Positions 10,679 to 19,276 of a stretch of 26,250 nt of DNA are shown here, one piece after another. The DNA comes from Pleurotus ostreatus/Saccharomyces cerevisiae fusant. Its lineage: Eukaryota > Opisthokonta. Location: positions 1 to 26,250 of the forward strand of contig JAMQCK010000360.1 of the NCBI GenBank assembly GCA_024196135.1, in the 5' to 3' direction. Position 1 is the first letter of the stretch. Every line of letters begins with the position of its first letter. The notes beneath the pieces were generated by a model, which did not search any database, was not told the origin of the DNA, and worked only from the letters and a program-made list of their open reading frames with translations. The position numbers were made by a program, and so were the translations under genes.

Positions 10679-11639
10679 TCAGGTATACAGAGCGCACGTG
10701 AATAATCTCGAGCCCTCGATGAGCCCTCGCGAGCACGCACAATCAATATTTCCCTGTAGCGGACTCAGCGAGCATTCGACATTATGTTCAAACAAGCGCT
10801 CACCCGCAATAGAACTCTCGATAGCCCTCCTTGCAAGGCCCTCCAGCAAGTCCGCGTCGTGTCCCACCGTCAATTTCCACACATTCAGACACAAAAGGTA
10901 CCTGGCCAAGAAAGGCGCCGTCGGCTGTCGCACCTCCATCGTGGTGCTCAGCAGGCGCTCCAGCGCTTGTGCGCTGAACCGATCCCGCGCGTCATCGATG
11001 TGAAAGCGTACATCGTGGAAGGCCTCGTCGTTGCGTCGGAGCGAACATTGCATCTCGTCTAGCACGGCGGGCGCCTCGCGCAGCGCGGCCTCGCGGTGGC
11101 ACCAGTCGGGGCCGAGGAGGTGGACGGCCAGACGCCGGAGCATGTGAGGGTACGAGAGAGAACGCGTGATGCGCTGCTTCAGGTCCAACAGCGCCTCGAC
11201 AGTCTGAGCAGACCGGATAAGCGCCGCGTCGCATTGCTCGACGGCGGCAAGGTATAACGCTTCCAGTGTGTCCAGTCTCGATTGCATGAGCTCGGCGTTG
11301 TCCACAATGGTATCGGATAGGAATTCATAGATGCGGAGGACGCTGGAGATCAGCGGCGGGATCTCCCTTACGCAGCGTGCGACGAGGAAACCAAAGTGTT
11401 CGAGCTCAGCGGCTAGCGGGCTGTTGCCCAACGGGTAGCGATGCGGCGAAAACAGGTCAAGAAGGGTTTCCATCGCTCGATAAACCTTGTAGACTGTCTC
11501 GTAGACGCAGTTGAAGGGGTAGACAATAGGGAGCACCGTCTGTAGTTACGTTCAGCTTCATTCAGCTTCGAGGGTTGAGGTGAGATGAAGGAAGACTTAC
11601 GACAGCTATGCGCTTCTCCTCTGCCGTCAGGAATTCCAT
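10679..11639 (-). CDS. paralog C of the helical family (about 299 aa)
   Basis: The first exon is 11639-11601 (MEFLTAEEKRIAV). It is followed by a 61-nt GTAAGT...ACAG intron in phase 0, and the second exon is 11539-10679. The start and intron match copies A and B in position and phase, which makes this the best template for the family. The protein is predicted helical, with an amphipathic N-terminal half and the conserved block SYPHMLRRLAVHLLGPDW followed by CHRE (D158-W159). An AP.VLDEM element and RFSAQALERL follow. The C-terminus runs about 50 residues beyond B and contains several Cys. No signal peptide, membrane helix or known domain is recognised. B and C face each other tail to tail across 195 nt, which suggests an inverted duplication. 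Confidence 0.75.
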
Positions 11640-12211
11640 GATTGAAGTGGTCTGCACACCGGCGCCCGGCGCCTATGGCTGGTCGTTGAGAACAACTCTG
11701 AACTGTGATCCGTGACGCGAACACATCGTAGCTTTAAGTCACGTCGGCGGGCGGTGCGTCCAGCCAATTGAAGTGAGCATGATCACGGAGGAAGCGTAGT
11801 TGTAGTCTACCTGTGAGGTACATTGGAAGGCTATATGGTAAGGCGAGGGCGCGAGCCACGCCTCGAGGGAAACGACGGACGGAAGCAGCGCGTGTCGGGC
11901 TTGATGGAATCGGCCGCGCATCGAAGTCGCGTCTCGTGATCGTCCTCCGAAAGTTCAACCTTGACGATCGCCGTGGCTTGGTCTGCCGCTAGACTCGCTC
12001 CATTGACGAGCGCGAGAAGGTGCCGGCGGAGATATCGTCATGATGGGTCCGGAGGCGGGAGCCCTTCGTAACAAGCGACGAAGCATAACAGCTGCAGCGC
12101 GCTTGGTGAGATTCCAAGACGTCTACCAACCGTTTTGTTGCTTTCGCAATAGGAGGTTCTGCAGTAGGAGGTCGCAAAAAAGGGACGCAAAAACCACCTG
12201 TTACTCTATAT
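11640..12211. other. intergenic region between paralog C and the tRNA
   Basis: No supported gene. Short overlapping minus-strand frames (11734-11958) have no features. The segment contains the presumed promoter of paralog C and the downstream side of the tRNA gene. Confidence 0.45.
12176..12193 (-). terminator. RNA polymerase III terminator T-runs for the tRNA
   Basis: Read on the minus strand, five Ts (12193-12189) and then six Ts (12181-12176) lie 19-36 nt downstream of the tRNA 3' end. Runs of four or more Ts end Pol III transcripts. Confidence 0.55.
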
Positions 12212-12282
12212 TCCCCACAGCCGACTTGAACGACTGACCTTGTCATTACTAGTGACACGCTCTACCACTGAGCTAGCGGGGA
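12212..12282 (-). tRNA. tRNA-Thr (anticodon AGT)
   Basis: The 71-nt minus-strand sequence folds into a complete cloverleaf. The acceptor stem is TCCCCGC/GTGGGGA with one G-T pair. The D arm is GCTC/GAGC with loop AGTGGTA. The anticodon stem is TGTCA/TGACA with loop CTAGTAA, giving anticodon AGT (read as IGT, decoding ACU/ACC Thr codons). A 5-nt variable loop follows, then the T arm AGTCG-TTCAAGT-CGGCT. The internal A box (TAGCTCAGTGGTAGAGC) and B box (GTTCAAGTC) are present. There is no intron and no encoded CCA, as expected for a eukaryotic nuclear tRNA. T-runs follow downstream. Identity rests on the anticodon reading only. Confidence 0.9.
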
Positions 12283-12302
12283 TTGAGAAGCAAGACCTAT
12301 AC

Positions 12303-12308
12303 TATAAT
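12303..12308 (+). promoter_or_regulatory. TATA-like element upstream of the mannosidase
   Basis: TATAAT within CTATACTATAATAC lies in the gap between the divergent tRNA gene and the mannosidase. It is the most AT-rich stretch there and could be a Pol II core element. It is 139 nt before the upstream ATG and 253 nt before the preferred one. The assignment is inference from position and sequence only. Confidence 0.3.
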
Positions 12309-12442
12309 ACTGTGAAAAAATGCAGGATTTGACAGTGCGTACATTTTATGAGGAGCTTGTGTCTCTTGATGTTTCTGCGCTGAGCGTGGCCGGGCCATGG
12401 TTTGCGATAGCAGGAGGAGAGGATGATGATCCCAAGTCCCGA

Positions 12443-12477
12443 TGGGGAAGTTTCCCCACATCAATGTGACGTCACAT
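12443..12477. promoter_or_regulatory. paired palindromes including a CRE octamer, upstream of mannosidase start
   Basis: Two perfect dyads sit five bases apart. The first is TGGGGAA-GT-TTCCCCA (12443-12458). The second is the 14-bp palindrome ATGTGACGTCACAT (12464-12477), whose centre TGACGTCA is the classic ATF/CREB-type bZIP binding site. They lie 79-113 nt before the ATG at 12556, so they may be operator sites. If translation began at 12442 instead, they would be coding. Confidence 0.45.
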
Positions 12478-12555
12478 CAGGTGCCGCAGACGACGACCGT
12501 CGAGGTCGACGGCGACCACGACGAGCAGCTTATCACCGACATCGAGCTGCTCATG

Positions 12556-15500
12556 GCTACGAACGCGCCTACAGCGAATTACCCATCCCTGTCGCTGGAC
12601 GCGGGGGCGAAATGGATCAAGAACTTGACGCAAAACCGCCTCGATTACTTCACCGGCGGGCACTACGCCTCGCACAACCTCTCCAGCGCGCTCTACAAGG
12701 CGAACCGCGACGACGTCGTGCGCATCAAGGTCTGGCACGCGCCCGGACTAACCAAGCCGTCGTACGCCGAGGCGCTCTCCCACATCGCCGACTTTGAGCC
12801 CGCGCAGAAGGGCATCCGCCTCGGCCCCAGCTGGAGCAACCACTGGTTCACCGTCGACATCGCGCTCCCCACCGAGTGGCGCGATGAGGAGCGCGTGCAG
12901 CTCGAGTTTGATCCTGGCTGCGAGGCGATGGTCTTCGCCGCGGAGGGCGACGTGCGCGGGATCCCCGCCGGCACACCGCTGCAGGGCATCACCGGCGGCG
13001 GCGAGGGCGCGCGACGCGTCGACTACATCATCCCAAAGGCCGCCTGGGACAAGGGGACGCACTCCGTCGTCGTCGAAGTGACGTGCAACGGCATGTTTGG
13101 CGTACCGTGGAACGGCGATACGATCGAGCCGCCCGACATGAATCGCTACTTCTCGCTTGCGAGCGCAGACCTGGTCGTTCCCAACGAAGACGCTTGGAGG
13201 TTGATGTGGGACTTTGAGGCTCTGAAGCAGGTGTGTGGTCGTCTTCTCTTTGCAAATCGACTCCCTCTGCGCGCAACGCGTCTCTCCCTTCAACACCCCC
13301 ACCCCTACGCCTCTCTCTCGCTCCTGCCTTTCCCATTCCCTTCCAGTCTTCATCCTTTATCCATACTATGCCTCGAAAACCTTCTCTAACTATGGCGCAG
13401 CTCTCCCAGACGCTCCCGGGCAACACTACGGCGCAGAATGACGCGCTCTCTGCAGCTAATGCAATCATCAATATCTTTGACCGTGCTCGGATGGGTACAC
13501 GTGAGGAAGTGGCCAAAGTCATCGCCGAGGGGCGTGCGCTTGCCCGCAAGGCAATGTTTGGCGGTATCAATGTAGATGATCCCAAGGATGTGTATCCCGA
13601 CCTCGGCAAGGTGCACTTCTCTTCCTATACACCCCACTCCTGCGATGCTCCCATTAGCCTCGCTTCTCCACAGTTGAGGCTCTGACTGACTAGTTTGTGT
13701 AGCCGTCTGCCGAACCCACCCCTCCTGGTTCCGTATGGGCCATGGGCAACTGCCATATCGACACTGCATGGCTCTGGCCGTACTCGGCGACTCAGCAGAA
13801 GGTTGCGAGGAGTTGGTGAGTTGTCTCTTTCGTGTGCTGTTCGTTACTCGATACGTCCTTCCGTACGCGTGCTACTACCAGGCGCATATACTCAGCCCTT
13901 CTGGGCCTGCGGCGCGTTTCTTTTCCCGTGCACATTTGACCTTCTATCTGCGACCCAGGTCTACCCAGATCGACCTCGCGAAGCGCTACCCCGAACATCG
14001 CTTCGTGGCCAGTCAGGTGAGTCAATCGTCTATCTTCCTGTTCACTCTTCGCATTCACGCATCATTCCCTTCGCTGACTGCGCCCCTTATCAGGCCCAAC
14101 AATGGAAGTGGTGCGAGAAGATGTATCCGACGCTGTTCGAGCGCATCAAGGACGCGGTGAAAGATGTGAGGCTCGATGTTGTGCGTGTTGGTGCGGTGCT
14201 CATCACATTGTCCTGTAGGGGTCCTTCCTCCCCATCGGAGGCGCCTGGGTCGAACACGACGGCAACATGCCGAGCGGTGAGGCGCTCGTGAGGCAGGTCG
14301 TCCTTGGGCAGAGGTAAGTTCAGCATGTTTCTCCGGTTGGCGATGGAGGGATCGGACGTTGGCGAATGGGACATGTTGGGCCGCGGCGGGCGGGTGATCA
14401 TCGGCAGCAAGAACGCTAAGCTCGTTCTCTTCAGATACTTTAAGTCTCGTCTGGGCTTCTACTGCGAGACGGGCTGGCTGCCGGATACGTTCGGCTTGAC
14501 GGGGCAGTTGCCGCAGGTACGCTTCAAGCTGAGCGCAAGAACGAGAGCGGCGGACTGACCATGCGCTTAATAGATCCTCCGCAGCGCGGGCATGAAGTGG
14601 TTTTTTACGCAGAAGTTGAGCTGGAACAATATGTAAACAAGAGGCTGCACCCGCATGACCGTAGCCGTACTAACTTCGAACTTCAAGCAACACATTCCCG
14701 CACACAACGTTCAACTGGGCGGGTATCGATGGGACGCAGGTGCTGTGCCATATGACGCCCGGTGAGCAGGCTCCACCTGAGGGAGGTTATCAATGCTTAC
14801 TAGACGTGCGTCTTTCTTAGTCGACACCTACACCGCGCAAGCGACGCTTGGGGATGTGAACAAGGGAATCCGGAATCATAAGGTGCGTCCGCGTGTTGAC
14901 GCTGCTTTGACTTGCTTGGCTGTCTTCGCCCGGCCGTTTGCTCGACCTCCCATCTTGTTGTGGGATTATGATGCCAATATCATGTGCTTTCCTACGACCC
15001 TCGGAGGCTTGTACTCGCGAGGGCATGAGCTGTTGCTTTTAAGCGTGTCATCTGATTATTCTTCCTCTCCATCGCGTCGTCTTTACGTCTACTTGTTGTT
15101 GATATACCGTTCTCAGGTACGCCTGGGGGATAATATGCAGCGGCGATTGCTCATCAAGACTCCGAACTTCTGCTCGACTCTCGCCGTCTATTCCGACTTC
15201 GCGCCTATAGGTCAGTCTCCAATCTTCATCTTTACGTCTCGCATGATGCGAACTTTTCATGACCTACATTCGTGAACCCTCAAGGGGCAATGAGCGTTGC
15301 ATAATCCTAGTTATTCTGATCATTTCCTTTCCTTCTTCACCTACGTCATGAAGTTGCTGACGATCTCTGTTCCATGCTCAACCTGCAACCTTCTCTTACT
15401 ACCCCGAACTGTCTCTAGGTGAGTTTTTGACTGCCGATGCGCCTTCTCCTATTTCCGTGTGATGCTATCATATGACCTATCTTCGCGACCCTTACGGGGT

Positions 15501-18500
15501 GTGAGCGATCTTATAATCCTAGTTATTCTGACCATTTTCCCTCGCTCCTTTAATGTTGAGAGCATCACTAACGGTCTATCCTGCATACTCGGTCCATCTC
15601 GCCATGCTCGTCCGGATATGTTCATAACGCATAGGTGAGTCCTGGCTCCTCAAGCTGGGGCGATTCCCCCTGCATATGATGAACATACTAGAATCGCTAT
15701 GACTCCTGCCCACGGCTGGAGCGTGATGCGGACACGTCCAAACTGCTGGCTGATATCCAACCCTTGATTGCTACCCTTCGTCGACCAACATGCTGACACA
15801 CGCTCCAGAATATCGAATCATCGAATCAATCCTTGCTGGCCTTCGGGAACGGTGATGGAGGCGGTGGGCCGTTGAACAAGGTGACGTTCTTCCTTTGAAC
15901 GAGGCGCGTGGAAGGCTGATGACCATCGTAGATGTTGGAGAACTTGCGTCGCATCAATGCCCTCGCGCGTACCCACAGAGACGTGCCGCAGCTTGTTACG
16001 GTAAGTGCGCTGGAGAAGTTGAGAGGAAAGCTACTCACGAAGACGCGCAGGGCCGCACGGTCGACGAGTTCTTCCGCGAGCTTGCGGATCAAAGCAAGGG
16101 GTCAGTGTATGTTGGTGGCAGTAGGCTTGGCGAAGGTGGGTTGAGTCGTCTTCGCGTTAGGGCGCAGTGCGTGTTCGCACTGCAGAGACTTTTGCTGATG
16201 GTCGCCTAGGTGGACTCCCCAACGAGGGAACAGTCGCTGGCGCAAAGCTACCGACCTGGCTCGGAGAGCTGTACCTGGAGTTCCACCGCGGTACATACAC
16301 GAGCCATGCGAGCATCAAGAAGGGTAACCGTCACTCGGAAGTGCTCATGCGCGATGTTGAGGTGAGTCGTGGCGGTCTATTCGAAGGTATTCGGCGTTGA
16401 CGTGTAGTCAGTTCTTCGCTACGCTCGCATCGCTCAAGGCACTGGCCTCGGGCCAAAGTTCGTACGCGTACCCAAAGGAGACGCTCAATACTTCGTGGGA
16501 GAAGGTGCTGCTGAACCAGTTCCACGACGTGCTGCCTGGATCTGCAATGTAAGTCCTCTGTTGGCATGCATCGCACTAGCGAGCTACGGTGGAACATTGA
16601 ACTGATCTTTGACTAATCAGCGGTATGGTGTACGACGACGCCGAGAAGCTCTATGCGGAGGTCACCTCCGATGGCAAGCACATGCTCGAGGATGCGCTCT
16701 CTGTGCTTCTTCCTGGGTCCAAGGCTGCTGGCGGTGGCATTGGCGGTATCGGCGCCGCTGAGATGGAGTTCAAGGGCCGCGGCTCCCTCGTCGCGCTCAA
16801 CACGACACCTTTCTCACGTCGCGAAGTCATCCGCGTGCCAGCTGGGCTTGGCTCGCAGCGCGCTACGGAAGAGGATGAGGCAAAGGACGGCTATTCGCCC
16901 AAGTATGTCTCGGACGAGTTCACCCTGGTCGACGTGCCCGCGAGTGGGGCGGCGTTGGTCGGTGCGGCGCCGAGGTTGGAAAGGATCATGCCCGCGAGTG
17001 GTGAGTCCGAATTGACGTCGAAGGGACGGGCCCGCGCTAATGCACGAGCAGTGTACAGCAACGGGAAGGACCACTTTGTGCTTCGCAACGAGAGCGTGCA
17101 GCTCACCATCGCCGAGGGCCGTATTACAAGTTTGGTCGACGTACAGCTTGGGTAAGTTGCGGCCCTCCTCACGTCTGACGGTACCGTTGCTGATGCTGTC
17201 TACGTAGTCGTGAACTTATTGCTGCGGGCGCTACTGGTGGCCTCGTCATGTTCGACGACAGGCCTAACTACTGGGATGCATGGGGTACGAAGCTTGACTG
17301 TAGCTGGATCATGGCTAACGGTGTTCGCAGATGTCGAGATTCACCACCTCGAAGCCCCCATTCCGCTCAAGTTCCAGAACGTGCGCGTCACCTCGCGTGG
17401 ACCTATTCGCGCGGCGGTCGTCGCGACCACCAAGTACGGCGATAGTGAGATCGAGGTTGAGGTATGTAACAGCGGGTCACAGAATTTGATCTACGGCTAA
17501 CATGTATCGTAGATCTCTCTGGATGCCGTTCCTGCTACTTCGAAGGCGGACTCGCGTTCATTCTTCCGCTTCGACGCGCGCGTCGACTGGCGGCAAAGGC
17601 ATGAATTCCTCAAGTGTGCGTGGTCGCCATTGATCGCTGTGTCAACAACGCTGATGCACCGTAGTCGAGCTGCCGCTCACCATTCGGAGCGACGTTGCCA
17701 CGTATGAGACGCAGTTCGGGTATGTCCAACGCCCGACCCACAAGAACACGACTTGGGAGATGGCGAAGGTATGCAGGCACCTTGTGGCTACGAAGGTGTT
17801 GCTGACGACGGCCATCCACTACTAGTTTGAAGTCTGCGGTCACAAAGTAGGTTCACCTCGCGGCTATTTCAGATGCACACGCTCACGGTACTACCTCAGT
17901 ACGCCGATTTGAGCGAGTTCGGGTACGGCGTCGCCATTCTCTCGGAGTCCAAGTATGGGTTCTCTTGCCTTGGCTCCTTGATGCGCATCTCTTTGCTGCG
18001 GTCACCGACGGCTCCGGATGCGGAGCAGGATCAGGGTATGTGGCGGTTGTCATTATACTTGAGTGCCTACGTTAACAGTCGACAGGGAAACACGCATTCT
18101 CGTTCGCGGTCATGCCCCACAAGGGTCACTTTATTCAGTCAGATGTGCCCCAGGCTGGATTCTTGTTCAACTCTCCACTGTATTGTCAGTGCCTCAGTAC
18201 CATGACCATGTCGAATCTGTCCCTAAAGCTGACTCTTTGCAGTGCGCCATGTCGGCCCCAACCACGATCTATCCACTCTCAAGTCCGCGGCCTCTCCCTT
18301 CGTCGTCGAGCAAGCGCCCAACGTCTTCCTCGAGACCGTCAAGCGCGGCGAGGATGACGCGTTCAAGGACTTCGCCAAGGGTCCCACGACTATCGTGCTC
18401 CGTCTGTACGAAGCCTTCGGCGGTCATGCGTCTGCCGTGCTCCGCATCAACGATGCGCTTCCCGTCTCGGCCGCGTTCGAGACCAACGCTCTCGAGGAAG

Positions 18501-18766
18501 AAGCGCACAAGGAGTCGCGCCGCCTGGACTTTGTGCGCGGAGGGAAGGGCGGATTGGAGCTCAAACTCGAGTTCCGCGGCTTCGAGTTCAAGACGGTGAA
18601 GCTGGTGCTGGAGGGGACGAGCTTTGGCAAAGTGACGGAGCGGCCGGAGTCTGGGTAAGTTTGGTTTCGTTACACATGTCGAGGCTCATACTGATGAGTG
18701 GATAGCCCGAAGCGCGAGAGCTGGGTTGCGGTTGAGAAGTTTGGCATTCCTGCCGCGCATCATTGA
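12556..18766 (+). CDS. ams1: GH38 alpha-mannosidase, Ams1 (vacuolar/cytosolic) class
   Basis: This enzyme hydrolyses terminal alpha-mannose from oligosaccharides; in yeast, Ams1 is delivered to the vacuole by the Cvt/autophagy route. There are 25 exons, ending at 13230, 13610, 13815, 14016, 14165, 14313, 14516, 14632, 14761, 14882, 15880, 16000, 16135, 16361, 16548, 17151, 17284, 17461, 17615, 17768, 17846, 18035, 18184, 18654 and 18766. Every intron is GT-AG and the frame is kept, giving about 1229 aa. Numbered from 12556, the zinc/catalytic residues are H313 and D315 ([12 protein letters not shown]), nucleophile D425 ([12 protein letters not shown]) and H664 ([10 protein letters not shown]). 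GNGDGGGGP and the C-terminal beta domain ([21 protein letters not shown]) are also typical. There is no signal peptide, as for Ams1. It is somewhat longer than yeast Ams1, partly through a Gly-rich insert after H664. An in-frame ATG at 12442 would add 38 residues; I prefer 12556 because the [10 protein letters not shown] start region follows soon after it and palindromic sites lie between. Intron 10 is abnormal (see the separate entry). Confidence 0.93.
15259..15332 (+). repeat. intronic tandem repeat, copy 1
   Basis: This copy begins ATGACCTACATTCG and contains the 19-nt string ATAATCCTAGTTATTCTGA at 15301-15319. The string recurs exactly at 15513-15531. It lies 90 nt after the AG|GT junction at 15210/15211, at nearly the same place in its unit as copy 2. 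Confidence 0.8.
15472..15540 (+). repeat. intronic tandem repeat, copy 2
   Basis: This copy begins ATGACCTATCTTCG and holds the same 19-nt string at 15513-15531, 212 nt from copy 1 and 94 nt after the AG|GT junction at 15418/15419. Flanking bases are diverged but alignable (GGGG..GAGCG before the string, CATTT soon after it), as expected for an old duplication of a whole intron unit. Confidence 0.8.
17826..17846 (+). other. 21-nt microexon of the mannosidase gene
   Basis: Seven codons (FEVCGHK) sit between a CTACTAG acceptor and a GTAGGT donor, phase 0 on both sides, with introns of 57 and 53 nt. The residues match the conserved Ams1 segment before the ADLSE motif, so the microexon is supported by protein continuity. 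Confidence 0.75.
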
Positions 18767-19276
18767 GCATCGAGTTGAGGGATTGTTGTAGGGTTGACGG
18801 ACGGATGGACGGACTTTGGGTCAGAATCAACAGTTGAAGTGAAATTGTAATAGTCTTGTGGAACTCGAATATCATTGTTGGCCTGTGTACAAGTACGGAG
18901 AGGTCGGAAGAAATTGCATGGGGCAAAATTGAGCTTGTCGGTCTGCGCGTCTAGTTTCCACGTCAGTCGCCCTGCGAGGCAACAAACCCTTCGCGCCACA
19001 GGGTATCCAGTTACGATATCATTGGAACTTGTCCACTTCAGGTGGCGCAGCGACACACTGAAAAAACCGTAGCGACATACTTCTTGCTATTGCATTGTAG
19101 CAGTTCTTCATCCTCTTTTGAAACCAGCGATGACTAAAATGCAAACTCGAAGAGACGTCGCTTCGCTCGAGTGCACAAGATGCGTTATGCAGACGCGTCG
19201 AGTGCACTCGATATTACACCAGGTGCCTCACGCGCACCGCGATCTACTGGGTCTCTCAGGATCAGGACCATCGTCC
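18767..19276. other. shared 3' intergenic region of two convergent genes
   Basis: This contains the 3' ends of the mannosidase (plus) and the 11-exon gene (minus). No gene is seen. AT-richer stretches near 18836-18875 and 19060-19140 are plausible polyadenylation areas for the two strands, but no canonical AATAAA is found. Confidence 0.5.

Larger units (their letters stand above)
14883..15808 (+). other. giant composite intron 10 of the mannosidase gene (926 nt)
   Basis: The flanking exons end ...NHK and begin [21 protein letters not shown]. This is continuous for GH38 enzymes, so no coding sequence is missing. The intron starts GTGCGT and ends CTCCAG. Inside it, acceptor-donor junctions AG|GT occur at 15116/15117 (CTCAG|GTACGC), 15210/15211 (TATAG|GTCAGT), 15418/15419 (TCTAG|GTGAGT) and 15634/15635 (CATAG|GTGAGT). 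They split it into units of 234, 94, 208, 216 and 174 nt. Such junctions could serve as recursive (zero-length-exon) splice sites, or be scars of tandem intron duplication. The other 23 introns of this gene are 46-170 nt. Confidence 0.75.

Noticed and set aside
12442..12555. N-terminal extension of the mannosidase from the ATG at 12442
   Set aside because: Not fully excluded, but these 38 codons precede the usual GH38/Ams1 start region and contain two perfect palindromes, so they look regulatory.
12748..13353. 201-aa minus-strand open frame across mannosidase exon 1
   Set aside because: It is antisense to a securely identified GH38 exon and is explained by the high GC at third codon positions.
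15117..15210. Open 94-nt segment in mannosidase intron 10 as an extra exon
   Set aside because: It is open in phase 0, but its length leaves phase 1, which does not fit the next exon, and the GH38 protein is already continuous from NHK to NIESSNQ without it.
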